From Algoriphagus faecimaris (GTDB lineage Bacteria; Bacteroidota; Bacteroidia; Cytophagales; Cyclobacteriaceae): DNA of 41,597 nt. This document shows positions 1-8,276 of this stretch, one piece after another. Under the pieces are notes generated by a model. The model searched no databases. It was not told where the DNA came from and saw only the letters and a program-made list of their open reading frames with translations. The stretch spans positions 1 through 41,597 of the forward strand of contig NZ_FNAC01000042.1 of assembly GCF_900101705.1 (NCBI RefSeq), in the 5' to 3' direction. Position 1 is the stretch's first letter. Each line of letters starts with the position of its first letter. Made by a program: the position numbers and the translations under genes.

Positions 1-269
1 CGGGTGGATTTCTCCAGCTTGCGCGAGGAATAGCAGTTTTCCAGATAGCCGTATACCAGAACTTTCAACAACAGTTTGGGATGGTAACTACTAGCCCCAT
101 TTTCAGAGAACCGATTATAAACAGAACTAAGATCAATCTGGTCAATAATCTGGTTGACGGTTCGTCCGGGATGGTTTAACGGAATAAGTTCTTCCAAACT
201 TGGTGGAAGAAACATTAGCTGGTTGGGATTGTAGTCTTTAAAGCCTACATTTAAGTCTTGTTTTTGCAC
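1..269 (-). CDS. IS1182-family transposase, N-terminal fragment
   Basis: A partial reading frame runs from a GTG at 269 off the left edge, giving 89 residues. It contains the stretches KDYNPNQLMFLPPSLEEL, LIPLNHPGRTVNQIID and SSYHPKLLLKVLVYGYL. These are typical of the N-terminal DUF772-type domain of IS1182 transposases, which binds the element ends before the DDE catalytic domain. The catalytic part is outside the window. GTG was chosen because a stop lies just upstream in frame and GAGGT precedes it; the ATG inside the QLMFLPP stretch is a possible alternative. Whether the full element is intact cannot be judged. Confidence 0.8.
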   Translation of the reverse strand, partial: MQKQDLNVGFKDYNPNQLMFLPPSLEELIPLNHPGRTVNQIIDQIDLSSVYNRFSENGASSYHPKLLLKVLVYGYLENCYSSRKLEKST

Positions 270-300
270 ACCTCAAATTACAACATTTGAGTTAAACAGG

Positions 301-330
301 AAAGGCTAGCCGAGAAATCGACTAGCCTTT
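301..330. repeat. Subterminal hairpin of the IS1182 element
   Basis: A nine-base stem (AAAGGCTAG pairing with CTAGCCTTT) is extended inside by CGA/TCG around a GAAA tetraloop, after one mismatch. It lies between the element tip and the transposase start. Hairpins here are known in other insertion sequences to shield the transposase from outside transcription; that role is inferred. It could also stop transcripts leaving the element toward hemH. Confidence 0.6.
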
Positions 331-416
331 AAACTATCTATTTTTGAGACAGCCTCTTATTGCTTTTTTCAAAAGGACTTTGATTCTTTCTATTCGATTT
401 TTGCAACCAAAGCTTC

Positions 417-424
417 TATTTTTG
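417..424 (+). promoter_or_regulatory. Possible Bacteroidota -7 box for hemH
   Basis: TATTTTTG matches the TAnnTTTG consensus and lies 26 bases before the hemH start. No TTTG is found at the usual distance upstream, so this is a weak call. It lies in the roughly 95 bases between the IS end and the gene. Confidence 0.3.
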
Positions 425-450
425 GCTTTTAATCAAAAAATCAAAGGCTG

Positions 451-1482
451 ATGGCAAAATCAAAAGGAAAGATCGGGGTATTGTTGGTAAATCTAGGAAC
501 ACCGGACAGCACCAAAACTGGGGATGTCAGAAAATACCTCCGTGAATTTTTAATGGATGGCCGTGTGATAGACTTCCCTTTCATTCCACGTTGGATGTTG
601 GTGAATTTGATCATCGCGCCTTTTCGAGCGCCAAAGTCTGCCGGAGAATACAGAAAGCTATGGACCGATAGAGGTTCACCCCTGTTGTTTCACACGCAAG
701 ACTTAAAAGATAAGCTGGTCCAAAAGCTGGATCCCAAGGAATACCTCGTCAGCATGGCCATGCGCTATCAAAGCCCGAGTATCGAGTCAGGATTGAAAGA
801 GCTCATGGATGCCAAAGTCCGCAAGATCATTGTGGTGCCGCTTTTTCCTCAATATGCATCAGCGACCAATGGCTCGGTAATCGATCGGGTGATGGAAATC
901 GCCCGAACTTGGCAGATTATCCCGGAGATGACTTTCGTAAGTAATTATGTAGATCATCCTTTGTTTTTGGAAGCCTGGTCCGAATTGGGCCGTGAAGCCA
1001 TGCAAAAGCAGGACTATGACAAATTCGTCTTTTCCTATCATGGCCTTCCCGAGCGACAAATCAGAAAAGGCTCGGTAGATGGCTACTGTAAGCTAGGAGC
1101 CTGCTGCAACAAATATGGTTTAAAAAATCAATTTTGCTATCGTGCGCAGTGTTTTCAGACGACTAGACTAGTTGCTGAAAAGCTAGGCCTGCCCGAAGAC
1201 AAGGTGATTACCTGCTTCCAGTCTCGATTAGGAAAGGATCCTTGGGTGAAACCCTACACGGAGGATGTCATCAAAGAACTCGCAAAGGATGGGGTGAAGA
1301 AAGTGTTGGTATTCTCACCTGCATTTGTGGCAGATTGCCTAGAGACTACCGTGGAGGTGGGAGAGGAATACAAGGAGCAGTTCGAAGAATTGGGAGGAGA
1401 ACATTGGGATCTAGTTCCTAGCTTAAATTCCAGCGACACTTGGGTAGAATGTGTCAAAGATCTTGTGGAAAGCAGGGCCTAA
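451..1482 (+). CDS. hemH: Ferrochelatase
   Basis: This enzyme inserts ferrous iron into protoporphyrin IX (or coproporphyrin III in some lineages), the last metal-insertion step of heme synthesis, in the cytoplasm or at the inner membrane. The 343-residue length is normal for the family. The N-terminus has the VLLVNLGTPD motif (10-19). The catalytic histidine is H197 in SYHGLPER, and the conserved glutamate is E298 in DCLETTVE. A cysteine cluster (C213, C218, C219, C229, C234) lies between the two halves. The gene is followed by its own terminator. The nearest upstream feature is an IS end about 95 bases away, so expression could be influenced by that insertion. Identification is secure; which porphyrin is used is not visible. 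Confidence 0.96.
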   Translation: MAKSKGKIGVLLVNLGTPDSTKTGDVRKYLREFLMDGRVIDFPFIPRWMLVNLIIAPFRAPKSAGEYRKLWTDRGSPLLFHTQDLKDKLVQKLDPKEYLVSMAMRYQSPSIESGLKELMDAKVRKIIVVPLFPQYASATNGSVIDRVMEIARTWQIIPEMTFVSNYVDHPLFLEAWSELGREAMQKQDYDKFVFSYHGLPERQIRKGSVDGYCKLGACCNKYGLKNQFCYRAQCFQTTRLVAEKLGLPEDKVITCFQSRLGKDPWVKPYTEDVIKELAKDGVKKVLVFSPAFVADCLETTVEVGEEYKEQFEELGGEHWDLVPSLNSSDTWVECVKDLVESRA

Positions 1483-1514
1483 ATTCCCGCCTTCTTTCAC
1501 ATCAATATCAAACC

Positions 1515-1551
1515 ATCAGGAGCTGGATAATTACCCTCTCCTGATTTTTTT
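1515..1551 (+). terminator. Rho-independent terminator of hemH
   Basis: ATCAGGAG (1515-1522) pairs with CTCCTGAT (1538-1545) across a 15-base loop and runs into a seven-base T tract. It begins about 30 bases after the hemH stop. Confidence 0.7.
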
Positions 1552-1595
1552 GTCTCCTACAAAAAGCCTATCTAGTCTATTCAAAACCCTACACC

Positions 1596-2762
1596 TTGAG
1601 CTCAGCACGAAAAACCCAATTTCTATTGATCTTGGGGATTGTTTTTATTTCGATCAACCTCCGGACTTCGATCGCCTCAGTAGGGCCCTTGATTCCGTTT
1701 ATCAGGGAGGATTTAGGGATTTCCAATGGATTAGCGGGTTTTTTGACCACACTATCTCTTATCACCTTTGCTTTATTTTCACTTTTTGCACCCCGAATAG
1801 GCAAGCATTTGGGACATGGGAGAGCTATTTTTCTGGGATTACTGATTCTCCTTTTGGGCGTGGTGATCCGGGTTTTGGGTGGAGTTGAATTGCTTTTTAT
1901 CGGTACGGCATTCACAGGGATAGGAATCGTGATTGCCAATGTGCTGATGATTCCTTTTTTCAAAGCAAAGATTCCAGAGAAGTTGGGATTGATGACTGCA
2001 ATATTATCCACGGGAATGTCCCTATTTGCGGCCATCGCCTCAGGAATCAGTGTTCCACTTGCTTTAGATTTGGGACTCGGGTGGAGAGGTTCCTTGGCTT
2101 TCTGGGCGGTTTTCATGCTGATTGCCTTAGTCTTGTGGATTCCTCAGCTTAATCCTCGGCCCACCGCTGCACAGCGGAGCATTTTTCCGGGTAAAAATGT
2201 GTGGAAGTCTCGATTGGCCTGGCAGGTGACCTTATTTATGGGAGCGCAGTCGGTGATGTATTTTACCATGGTGACCTGGCTGCCTGATATGTTGATTGCA
2301 AAGGGGATGAGCCCTACCGATGCAGGCTTGGCACTTTCTTATATGCAGTTGATTTCTTTGATTGGGACTTTCTTTGCTCCGGGACTGCTGATGAAGCTAA
2401 GACAGCAGTCGGGGGTGATTGCATGGGTGGCAGTGGGATACTTTTGTGGTTTTACCATGCTCTTTTCTCTTCAATCTCCTGTGATTTTTCTTGCTTTGAC
2501 TATCATCGGGATAGGCAGCGGAGCGAGCTTAAGTATAGCCTATACGCTGATCTCTCTGAGGACCGCCGAAGACCAAACAACCGCCCGTCTATCTGGAATG
2601 GTCCAATCCGCAGGCTATGTGTTGGCAGCATTGGGTCCGTTGTTATTTGGAATTTCATTGGATTTGATTGGAAACTGGAACCTATTGATTTGGTTTCTGC
2701 TGCTTATGAGCGTTCAGTTTTTGCTTTTTGGGATTCCTGCCGGAAAAGACCGGAAAATCTAG
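1596..2762 (+). CDS. CynX/NimT-type MFS transporter
   Basis: A 388-residue polytopic membrane protein with about twelve hydrophobic segments and a short cytoplasmic loop around residues 190-205. The opening pattern, a first helix leading into NLRTSIASVGPLI and then IREDLGISNGLAGFLTT, is typical of the CynX/NimT/YycB subgroup of the major facilitator superfamily. Known members include cyanate and 2-nitroimidazole transporters, but the substrate here cannot be read from sequence. The start is a TTG; no in-frame ATG exists between it and the upstream stop near 1542, and a later start would cut the first helix. It stands alone after the hemH terminator. Confidence 0.85.
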   Translation: MSSARKTQFLLILGIVFISINLRTSIASVGPLIPFIREDLGISNGLAGFLTTLSLITFALFSLFAPRIGKHLGHGRAIFLGLLILLLGVVIRVLGGVELLFIGTAFTGIGIVIANVLMIPFFKAKIPEKLGLMTAILSTGMSLFAAIASGISVPLALDLGLGWRGSLAFWAVFMLIALVLWIPQLNPRPTAAQRSIFPGKNVWKSRLAWQVTLFMGAQSVMYFTMVTWLPDMLIAKGMSPTDAGLALSYMQLISLIGTFFAPGLLMKLRQQSGVIAWVAVGYFCGFTMLFSLQSPVIFLALTIIGIGSGASLSIAYTLISLRTAEDQTTARLSGMVQSAGYVLAALGPLLFGISLDLIGNWNLLIWFLLLMSVQFLLFGIPAGKDRKI

Positions 2763-2803
2763 CTCATTTTCAGCTTTGTTCGGGCTACCGTCTATAATTC
2801 TTG

Positions 2804-2811
2804 TACCTTTG
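2804..2811 (+). promoter_or_regulatory. Bacteroidota -7 promoter box
   Basis: TACCTTTG matches TAnnTTTG exactly. A TTTG at 2775-2778 could be the -33 box, but the 25-base spacing is longer than usual. It lies 25 bases before the ATG at 2837 and supports that start over any earlier in-frame start. Confidence 0.5.
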
Positions 2812-2836
2812 CGGCTCAAATCAGATTTCTAAAGTC

Positions 2837-3439
2837 ATGCAGGAATTATTTCAAGGATTAGGTGTCTCAGATCAGCTTTTTAACTATCTGATAATGCCCG
2901 CGTTGATCTTTATCGCACGTGTAGGGGATGTTTCGATCAATACACTTCGGATCATGTTTATGATGAATGGAAAGCGCAACATCGCTCCTATTCTGGGTTT
3001 TTTTGAAGCTTTGATTTGGCTCTTGGCGATTGGTCAAATTTTCCAAAATATCAATAATCCCATGTCCTATATCGCCTATGCTGCCGGCTTTGGCACCGGG
3101 ACCTATGTAGGGATGTACTTTGAAGAAAAGCTGGCCTTAGGTAGAGTGCTGGTTCGGGTGATTACGCCCGCCGCTCAGCATGACCTGATGGAGTTTATGA
3201 AAGAGCGGAATTACCGCTTCACCAATGTAGGTGCTGAGGGACGCTATGGTAAAGTGAATTTGCTCTTTACCGTGATGAAAAGGGAAAACTTGACTGAGTT
3301 TATCGCTAAGGTGAAATCTGTGGACGAAAAGGCTTTTTATACCATTGAGAGTGTCAAACGCGTCTCTGAGGACGATTTGAATGTGATGGAGGACAGGCCG
3401 AGGTTCAGGTCAAGATTTTTTAGCAAGGCCAGGACTTAA
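2837..3439 (+). CDS. DUF2179/DUF5698 (UPF0316-type) membrane protein
   Basis: A 200-residue protein of unknown biochemical function. Three hydrophobic segments lie in the first half (about 17-40, 48-68 and 76-96), with the pattern ARVGDVSINTLRIMFMMNGK typical of the UPF0316/DUF5698 membrane domain. The second half is soluble and looks like the DUF2179 domain found at the C-terminus of YitT-like proteins. The start at 2837 is chosen because the -7 box at 2804-2811 would place the transcript start after any earlier codon. Its stop overlaps the next gene's ATG (TAATG), so it is probably translationally coupled to trmN6. Confidence 0.8.
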   Translation: MQELFQGLGVSDQLFNYLIMPALIFIARVGDVSINTLRIMFMMNGKRNIAPILGFFEALIWLLAIGQIFQNINNPMSYIAYAAGFGTGTYVGMYFEEKLALGRVLVRVITPAAQHDLMEFMKERNYRFTNVGAEGRYGKVNLLFTVMKRENLTEFIAKVKSVDEKAFYTIESVKRVSEDDLNVMEDRPRFRSRFFSKART

Positions 3440-4146
3440 TGGGACAGTCTTGGTTTGATTTTCAACAGTTTCGTATTGAGCAGGATCGCTGCGCTATGAA
3501 AATCTCTACCGATGCAGTGATTTTGGGCGCTTTGGCGAAGGCGGATCGGCCTGGGGAAATTTTAGATATAGGCACGGGTACGGGAGTAATCGCATTGATG
3601 CTTGCGCAGCGATTTCCAAATGCTAACCTAGTAGCGGTCGAACTGGACCCTGAGGCTAGCAGACAGGCAAGGGAGAATTTTGAAAGAAGCCCATTTGCCA
3701 TTCGATTGAGTTTACATTCTACAGCAATTCAGGATTTTCAAAGCCCTGAGCTCTTTGATTTGATTGTGTCCAATCCCCCATATTTCACCGCTCATTTACC
3801 TTCTAGTAATTTGCAAAGAAACCGTGCTTTACATACAGGAGACTTGAGGTTTGAGGATTTGGCTTCGAAGGTTGATAGGCTGCTAAATCCAAAGGGAATT
3901 TTTTGGGTAATATTACCGCCAAGACAAATGAAAGAACTCGAAAAAGAACTTGATCATTTTGCTTTATTCCCTTGCAGGAGCGTAGAAGTGAGCGATCGGC
4001 CTGAAAAAGCTCCTCATCGTGTAATAAAAGCCTTCTCTTACGAGAGGAAAGAAGAAGTATTCGAGCGACTTTGGTTAAAAGATTCTTCGGGAAAGTATAC
4101 GCCGGAGTACCAAGCCCTGATTTCAGGTTTTTTGCTTGGCTATTAA
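3439..4146 (+). CDS. trmN6: tRNA1(Val) (adenine37-N6)-methyltransferase
   Basis: A 235-residue Rossmann-fold methyltransferase. S-adenosylmethionine motif I is DIGTGTG (43-49), an acidic residue E69 ends the second strand, and the N6-adenine signature NPPY is at 112-115. The opening FRIEQDRCAMKISTDAVILG pattern is characteristic of the YfiC/TrmN6 family, which methylates A37 of tRNA-Val in E. coli. Its ATG overlaps the stop of the preceding membrane-protein gene, indicating an operon. The substrate in this organism is inferred from family membership. Confidence 0.88.
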   Translation: MGQSWFDFQQFRIEQDRCAMKISTDAVILGALAKADRPGEILDIGTGTGVIALMLAQRFPNANLVAVELDPEASRQARENFERSPFAIRLSLHSTAIQDFQSPELFDLIVSNPPYFTAHLPSSNLQRNRALHTGDLRFEDLASKVDRLLNPKGIFWVILPPRQMKELEKELDHFALFPCRSVEVSDRPEKAPHRVIKAFSYERKEEVFERLWLKDSSGKYTPEYQALISGFLLGY

Positions 4147-4207
4147 GTCAGTCGGTTTTTATTTTGGGCGATAGCCAACAGAAACATGTTAAAATTCACC
4201 TGAGGGG

Positions 4208-4237
4208 TTGTCTGTAGGCTTAATTTATCTATTTTTG
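4208..4237 (+). promoter_or_regulatory. Bacteroidota-type promoter for the IPT/kelch lipoprotein
   Basis: TTG at 4208-4210 and TATTTTTG at 4230-4237 are separated by 19 bases, a good match to the -33 TTTG / -7 TAnnTTTG arrangement. It precedes the ATG at 4262 by 24 bases and argues against an in-frame start further upstream. Confidence 0.6.
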
Positions 4238-4261
4238 AAATTAATTATTTCAACAAAATTC

Positions 4262-5719
4262 ATGAGAAAAATTCTGTCTATTGGCCTAATAGCCCTATTT
4301 TTTTTCAGTGTAAGCTGTGATCAGGAAGAGGATGGTACACTTTCGGTGCAGACGGAGGAGTTGCTCTACGTAAGTGGGGATCAGGTCCGCATTTTGGGTA
4401 GAGTGATTAGTAGTCAATCTCTCGGTCTTGTGGATCATGGTTTTTATTTGTCTCAGGACGAGTCCTTTGCCAACCCCGAAATCATTTCGCTAGGAGAAAA
4501 GAATGGACCGGGAAGGTTTATCGGCGTGCAGGATGGACTGACTGCCGGGGTTCCCTATTTTGTAAAAGCATTTATTGAATTGGATGGAGAATTGATTTTT
4601 GGGCAGGTGGTGGAGTTTTCTACCCTAAATGCTGCCTTAGACTCATTCACGCCGGCATTTTCTGTCCCTGGTCAGGAAATGACCATTACGGGAAGAAACT
4701 TTACCGAAGGGACACGAGTCTTTTTCGGAGAAGTAGAGGCTGAGGTTCTGGAGATTCGGCTGGAGAGTATCCTTCGGGTGAGAATTCCCAGTGCCAATTC
4801 CAATTTTGTGAACATTCGAGTTTTGGTTCAGGATCAGGAATTGAGTTTCCCTGACCCTTTTGAATATCAGGCAGGGGATTATGAACTAATCAGTAGTTTC
4901 CCTGACTCCTTCCGGCTTTATCGAAATGTTTTCTTCCAAAATTCTCAGGGCTTTTGGATTGGTTTAGGCTTAGAAAGAGGGTCTGATTTGTTGAATTATT
5001 TCCAAAGATATGATCCTGATTTGGATACTTGGCAGCGCGTGGAATTCCCAGGTTCCCCTAGGTCTTTTGCCTTTGCTACAGAAAACTATCTAGGAGGAGG
5101 AGCAGTGGAAGTAGGCAGGGATGAGTTTGATTATGATCAGAGCTTATATAAAATCACAAGTTCGGGTTTTGAGAGGCTGCCAGATTTACCATTTGAGAGT
5201 AAAAATTCCAAAGCCTTCGAATTGGGTGGGCAGTTGGTGGTTCTTGGTACTGAGCAAGGGGATCCCTTGCTGTTCAAAAAGTTTGATGAGTCCAGCGGAA
5301 CTTGGAGCGATTTGGCTACCCCACCGGTGGTACTCAATGCATCCAATATTCACTTTATTTATGAGGGAAAGATCTATTTGATCTCTAGTGAAAACGAACT
5401 CTGGCAATATGTAGGCGGGGAGAATCGATGGGAGCTAGTGGGGAGATTTCCTGGAAGTTTTGCCAATGGCTTCGGAATGGGGCAGGTCCTAGGAGACAAA
5501 GCTTACGTAGGACTGAACAGGCGGAACAATGAAATGTGGGAGCTCGATCTGATTAGTATGGAGTGGAAGCCCAAGAATCCCATTCCCAGTATCCCTCAGG
5601 GAATAGTAGTAGGACATTTTCAAAAAGACGGATTCCTGTATATTATGAGAGTCCCTGATATCAATCTGCCGGGAGATTTCCCTATGCAATTGTATAGATT
5701 TGATCCCAATGGTATTTAA
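4262..5719 (+). CDS. IPT/TIG and kelch-like repeat lipoprotein
   Basis: A 485-residue predicted lipoprotein. The signal peptide ends in the lipobox SVSC with C19. The next residues, DQEED, are acidic and resemble the Bacteroidota signal that sends lipoproteins to the cell surface. Residues about 26-122 look like a fibronectin-type region ending in EFSTL. Residues about 130-202 form an IPT/TIG domain (FTPAFSVPGQEMTITGRNF). The rest consists of kelch-like beta-propeller repeats (DLDTWQRVEFP, SGTWSDLATPP, ENRWELVGRFP, SMEWKPKNPIP). It precedes a TonB-dependent receptor and a DUF4249 gene in the same direction and probably belongs to that module. Ligand unknown. Confidence 0.82.
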   Translation: MRKILSIGLIALFFFSVSCDQEEDGTLSVQTEELLYVSGDQVRILGRVISSQSLGLVDHGFYLSQDESFANPEIISLGEKNGPGRFIGVQDGLTAGVPYFVKAFIELDGELIFGQVVEFSTLNAALDSFTPAFSVPGQEMTITGRNFTEGTRVFFGEVEAEVLEIRLESILRVRIPSANSNFVNIRVLVQDQELSFPDPFEYQAGDYELISSFPDSFRLYRNVFFQNSQGFWIGLGLERGSDLLNYFQRYDPDLDTWQRVEFPGSPRSFAFATENYLGGGAVEVGRDEFDYDQSLYKITSSGFERLPDLPFESKNSKAFELGGQLVVLGTEQGDPLLFKKFDESSGTWSDLATPPVVLNASNIHFIYEGKIYLISSENELWQYVGGENRWELVGRFPGSFANGFGMGQVLGDKAYVGLNRRNNEMWELDLISMEWKPKNPIPSIPQGIVVGHFQKDGFLYIMRVPDINLPGDFPMQLYRFDPNGI

Positions 5720-5876
5720 GAGTAAACAACAGAAAATTAGGCTAGTGATCGCCAGAAATACAGGTGATTTCAAAGATCCCAGAAGGATTATTGCTCGGCT
5801 AGGGGAACTTCTGACAGTTGCTTACTTTCTGAATAATGAGTCAAGTTATGGCCTTTAAAAATCAAAATAGAAACAG

Positions 5877-8276
5877 ATGAATAGACTTTTATTCCTTGCA
5901 TTGATTTTTTTGGTGCAATTGGCCTCGGCCCAAGACCTTCCTAAACGGCAGGTGATCGGTCGTGATGTTGGTCAGCTTAAAAATATTCGAATCACAGGAC
6001 GGATTATAGATCAAATCACGGGAGAGGCTTTGGTGGGGGCTACGGTCACCATCCCGGAGCTCAATCAGGTTAAAGTGACTGACCCCAATGGGGGGTTTGA
6101 ATTGATGCTGGAGCGGGCCGAGTACAACTTGGAGTTTCGCTATGTGGGATACGAAACCATTTTCTACCCCATTACCTCGGTGGGAGATGGGAGAATTTCC
6201 ATTCAGATGATTCAAGAGGATTTCCAATTGGACGATGTGGTGATTTTTGGTAGAGATCCGGAGAAAAATATCCGTTCGACGGACATGGGAGCGATCACTT
6301 TAAGCATGAATAGCATGAAGGAGTTGCCTCCATTTTTGGGAGAAGTGGATATTATCCGATCCATGGCCACACTGCCGGGAGTTTCCCAGGTAGGAGAAGC
6401 AGCCGCCGGAATCAATGTGAGAGGTGGAGGTGCGGATCAAAACTTGATTCAGTATGCAGGAGCACCAATCTATAACCCCACCCACTTGTTTGGTTTATTC
6501 ACTTCATTCAATCCGGATGTAGTCAATGATGTGACGCTTTACAAATCAGTCATCCCTACCCGCTTTGGAGGACGGGGTTCTTCCATATTAGATATTTTGC
6601 CCAAGACTGGAGCCCTGGACCGTTGGGGTGGTGACTTGATGGTAAGTAATATTTCTGGGAAAGTAGGAGTCAATGGGCCTCTGGTGAAGGATAAGATCTC
6701 GCTAAGAGGAGGGTTCAGAGGATCCTATATCAATTGGTTTTTAAACTCCCTAAGTAACCCTGACCTGGCCAATTCACAGGCTAATTTCTATGATGGAAAC
6801 CTGGTCATTTCTGCACCAATTAGTGAGAAAAATGAATTCACATATAGTTTTTACACCTCCTACGATGATTTTGCCTTTGCCTCGGATACCACGATTTCAT
6901 GGCAAAACAACTCCCACTCTTTTCAGTGGAAAAGTAAATTGAATGAGAAATTGAGTTTGGAGGCTTTGGGGTATTATACCCAATACGACTACAGTATTTT
7001 CAATCGCTCAGGGATTAGTGATTTTGATTTGAATTCAGGAATTGAAGATTATGGGGGTAAGCTCTTTGTACAGTATCAGCTCAGTCCAACCAATAAAATT
7101 ACGCTTGGCGGCGATACCAAAAGGCTAGAAATACAGCCGGGAGAATTGATTCCATTTGATTCACAGGAGTCAGGGATTTTGCCTAAGAAGGTGCAAAATG
7201 AATTTGGGGTAGAGTCTGGAGTGCATTTTCAGCATGAGTTTGAGATTGGGGAGAAGTTTGGGATGAGCTATGGGCTTCGCTATGATATGTACAGCTTTTT
7301 AGGCCCCAGGAATGTGAGGCAGTATGAGGCTAATCAACCAAAATCAGACGGTACGGCGGTTTCAGAAGTGAGCTATGGCGAAGGTGAAAAAATCATCGAT
7401 TATACTGGACTGGGGCCAAGAGGCTCAATCAGGTACTCCTTATCCAAATACAGCTCGATCAAGGTAGGATACAATAAAATGTACCAATTTATTCACCTGA
7501 TATCCAATACGGCGACAATAGCTCCTACGGATTTCTGGAAGCTTAGTGATGAGTTTTTGGAGCCACAGTCAGTAGATCAGTATTCCTTGGGTTTTTACCA
7601 GAATTTTAAGGGTAATATTTTCGAAACATCGATTGAGGTCTATTACAAGGATATCCAAAACGTGGTGGAATATAAGGATGGGGCCAACCTCATCGTGCAA
7701 AATCACTTAGAAACCGAGCTGGTACCCGCTCAAGGCAGAGCGTATGGAGTAGAGCTGTATGCCAAGAAAAACTTGGGTAGATTGACAGGTTGGATTTCCT
7801 ACACGTACTCTCGTTCATTGAGAAGAGTGATCACCGCTTTCGAAGAAGAAATCATCAATGATGGGGACTGGTTTTCCTCTAATTTTGACAAGCCTCATGA
7901 TATCACTGTCATCGGGAATTATAAGATCAGCACCAATACCTCTGTTTCTGCTACTTTTGGATACAGCACAGGAAGACCGGTGACCTTCCCACAGGCTAAG
8001 TTTGATTATTTGGGCAACTCGCTTGCCTATTTCAGCCGAAGAAATGAACAGCGGCTTCCTGATTTCCACCGCTTGGATTTGTCTGTCAATTTTAAATTTA
8101 GAGGGGAGAGCAAGTTTGCAGATGGAGAATGGACCTTCTCCGTATTGAATGTCTACGGAAGGCGAAATCCTTTCTCTCTGTTTTTTGTGGATGAAGCTGG
8201 TGCACCTCCTCAGGCCAATCGGCTGGCAGTATTGGGTGTGCCTCTTCCAAGTTTAAGTTATTCGATTGCATTCTGA
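5877..8276 (+). CDS. TonB-dependent outer-membrane receptor
   Basis: A 799-residue protein that should form a 22-strand outer-membrane barrel importing a ligand with energy from TonB. A signal peptide cleaves near residue 18 (SASAQ-type site). A carboxypeptidase-regulatory-like domain spans about 36-115 (GRIIDQITGEALVGATVTI). The plug spans about 130-245 (EVDIIRSMATLPGV, GINVRGGGADQNLI). The barrel ends with a terminal phenylalanine (SYSIAF), the usual outer-membrane assembly signal. The stop overlaps the start of the DUF4249 gene (TGATG). No SusD homologue is nearby, so it is probably not a classical polysaccharide locus. The ligand is not predictable. Confidence 0.92.
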   Translation: MNRLLFLALIFLVQLASAQDLPKRQVIGRDVGQLKNIRITGRIIDQITGEALVGATVTIPELNQVKVTDPNGGFELMLERAEYNLEFRYVGYETIFYPITSVGDGRISIQMIQEDFQLDDVVIFGRDPEKNIRSTDMGAITLSMNSMKELPPFLGEVDIIRSMATLPGVSQVGEAAAGINVRGGGADQNLIQYAGAPIYNPTHLFGLFTSFNPDVVNDVTLYKSVIPTRFGGRGSSILDILPKTGALDRWGGDLMVSNISGKVGVNGPLVKDKISLRGGFRGSYINWFLNSLSNPDLANSQANFYDGNLVISAPISEKNEFTYSFYTSYDDFAFASDTTISWQNNSHSFQWKSKLNEKLSLEALGYYTQYDYSIFNRSGISDFDLNSGIEDYGGKLFVQYQLSPTNKITLGGDTKRLEIQPGELIPFDSQESGILPKKVQNEFGVESGVHFQHEFEIGEKFGMSYGLRYDMYSFLGPRNVRQYEANQPKSDGTAVSEVSYGEGEKIIDYTGLGPRGSIRYSLSKYSSIKVGYNKMYQFIHLISNTATIAPTDFWKLSDEFLEPQSVDQYSLGFYQNFKGNIFETSIEVYYKDIQNVVEYKDGANLIVQNHLETELVPAQGRAYGVELYAKKNLGRLTGWISYTYSRSLRRVITAFEEEIINDGDWFSSNFDKPHDITVIGNYKISTNTSVSATFGYSTGRPVTFPQAKFDYLGNSLAYFSRRNEQRLPDFHRLDLSVNFKFRGESKFADGEWTFSVLNVYGRRNPFSLFFVDEAGAPPQANRLAVLGVPLPSLSYSIAF

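Larger units (their letters stand above)
1..356 (-). mobile_element. IS1182-family insertion sequence, end fragment (continues off the left edge)
   Basis: This is the transposase-start end of an insertion sequence. It holds the N-terminal part of an IS1182-type transposase on the minus strand, a strong subterminal hairpin at 301-330, and a terminal-repeat-like sequence at about 341-356. Read outward-in on the minus strand, that last sequence begins GAGGCTGTCTCAAAAA, which resembles the IS1182-type ends I recall from Bacteroidota. The other end and any target duplication lie outside the window, so the exact boundary near 356 is inferred. Confidence 0.75.

Noticed and set aside
1451..1888. Frame overlapping the hemH end and the MFS start
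   Set aside because: It reads through the hemH terminator and the conserved first helices of the transporter in another frame.
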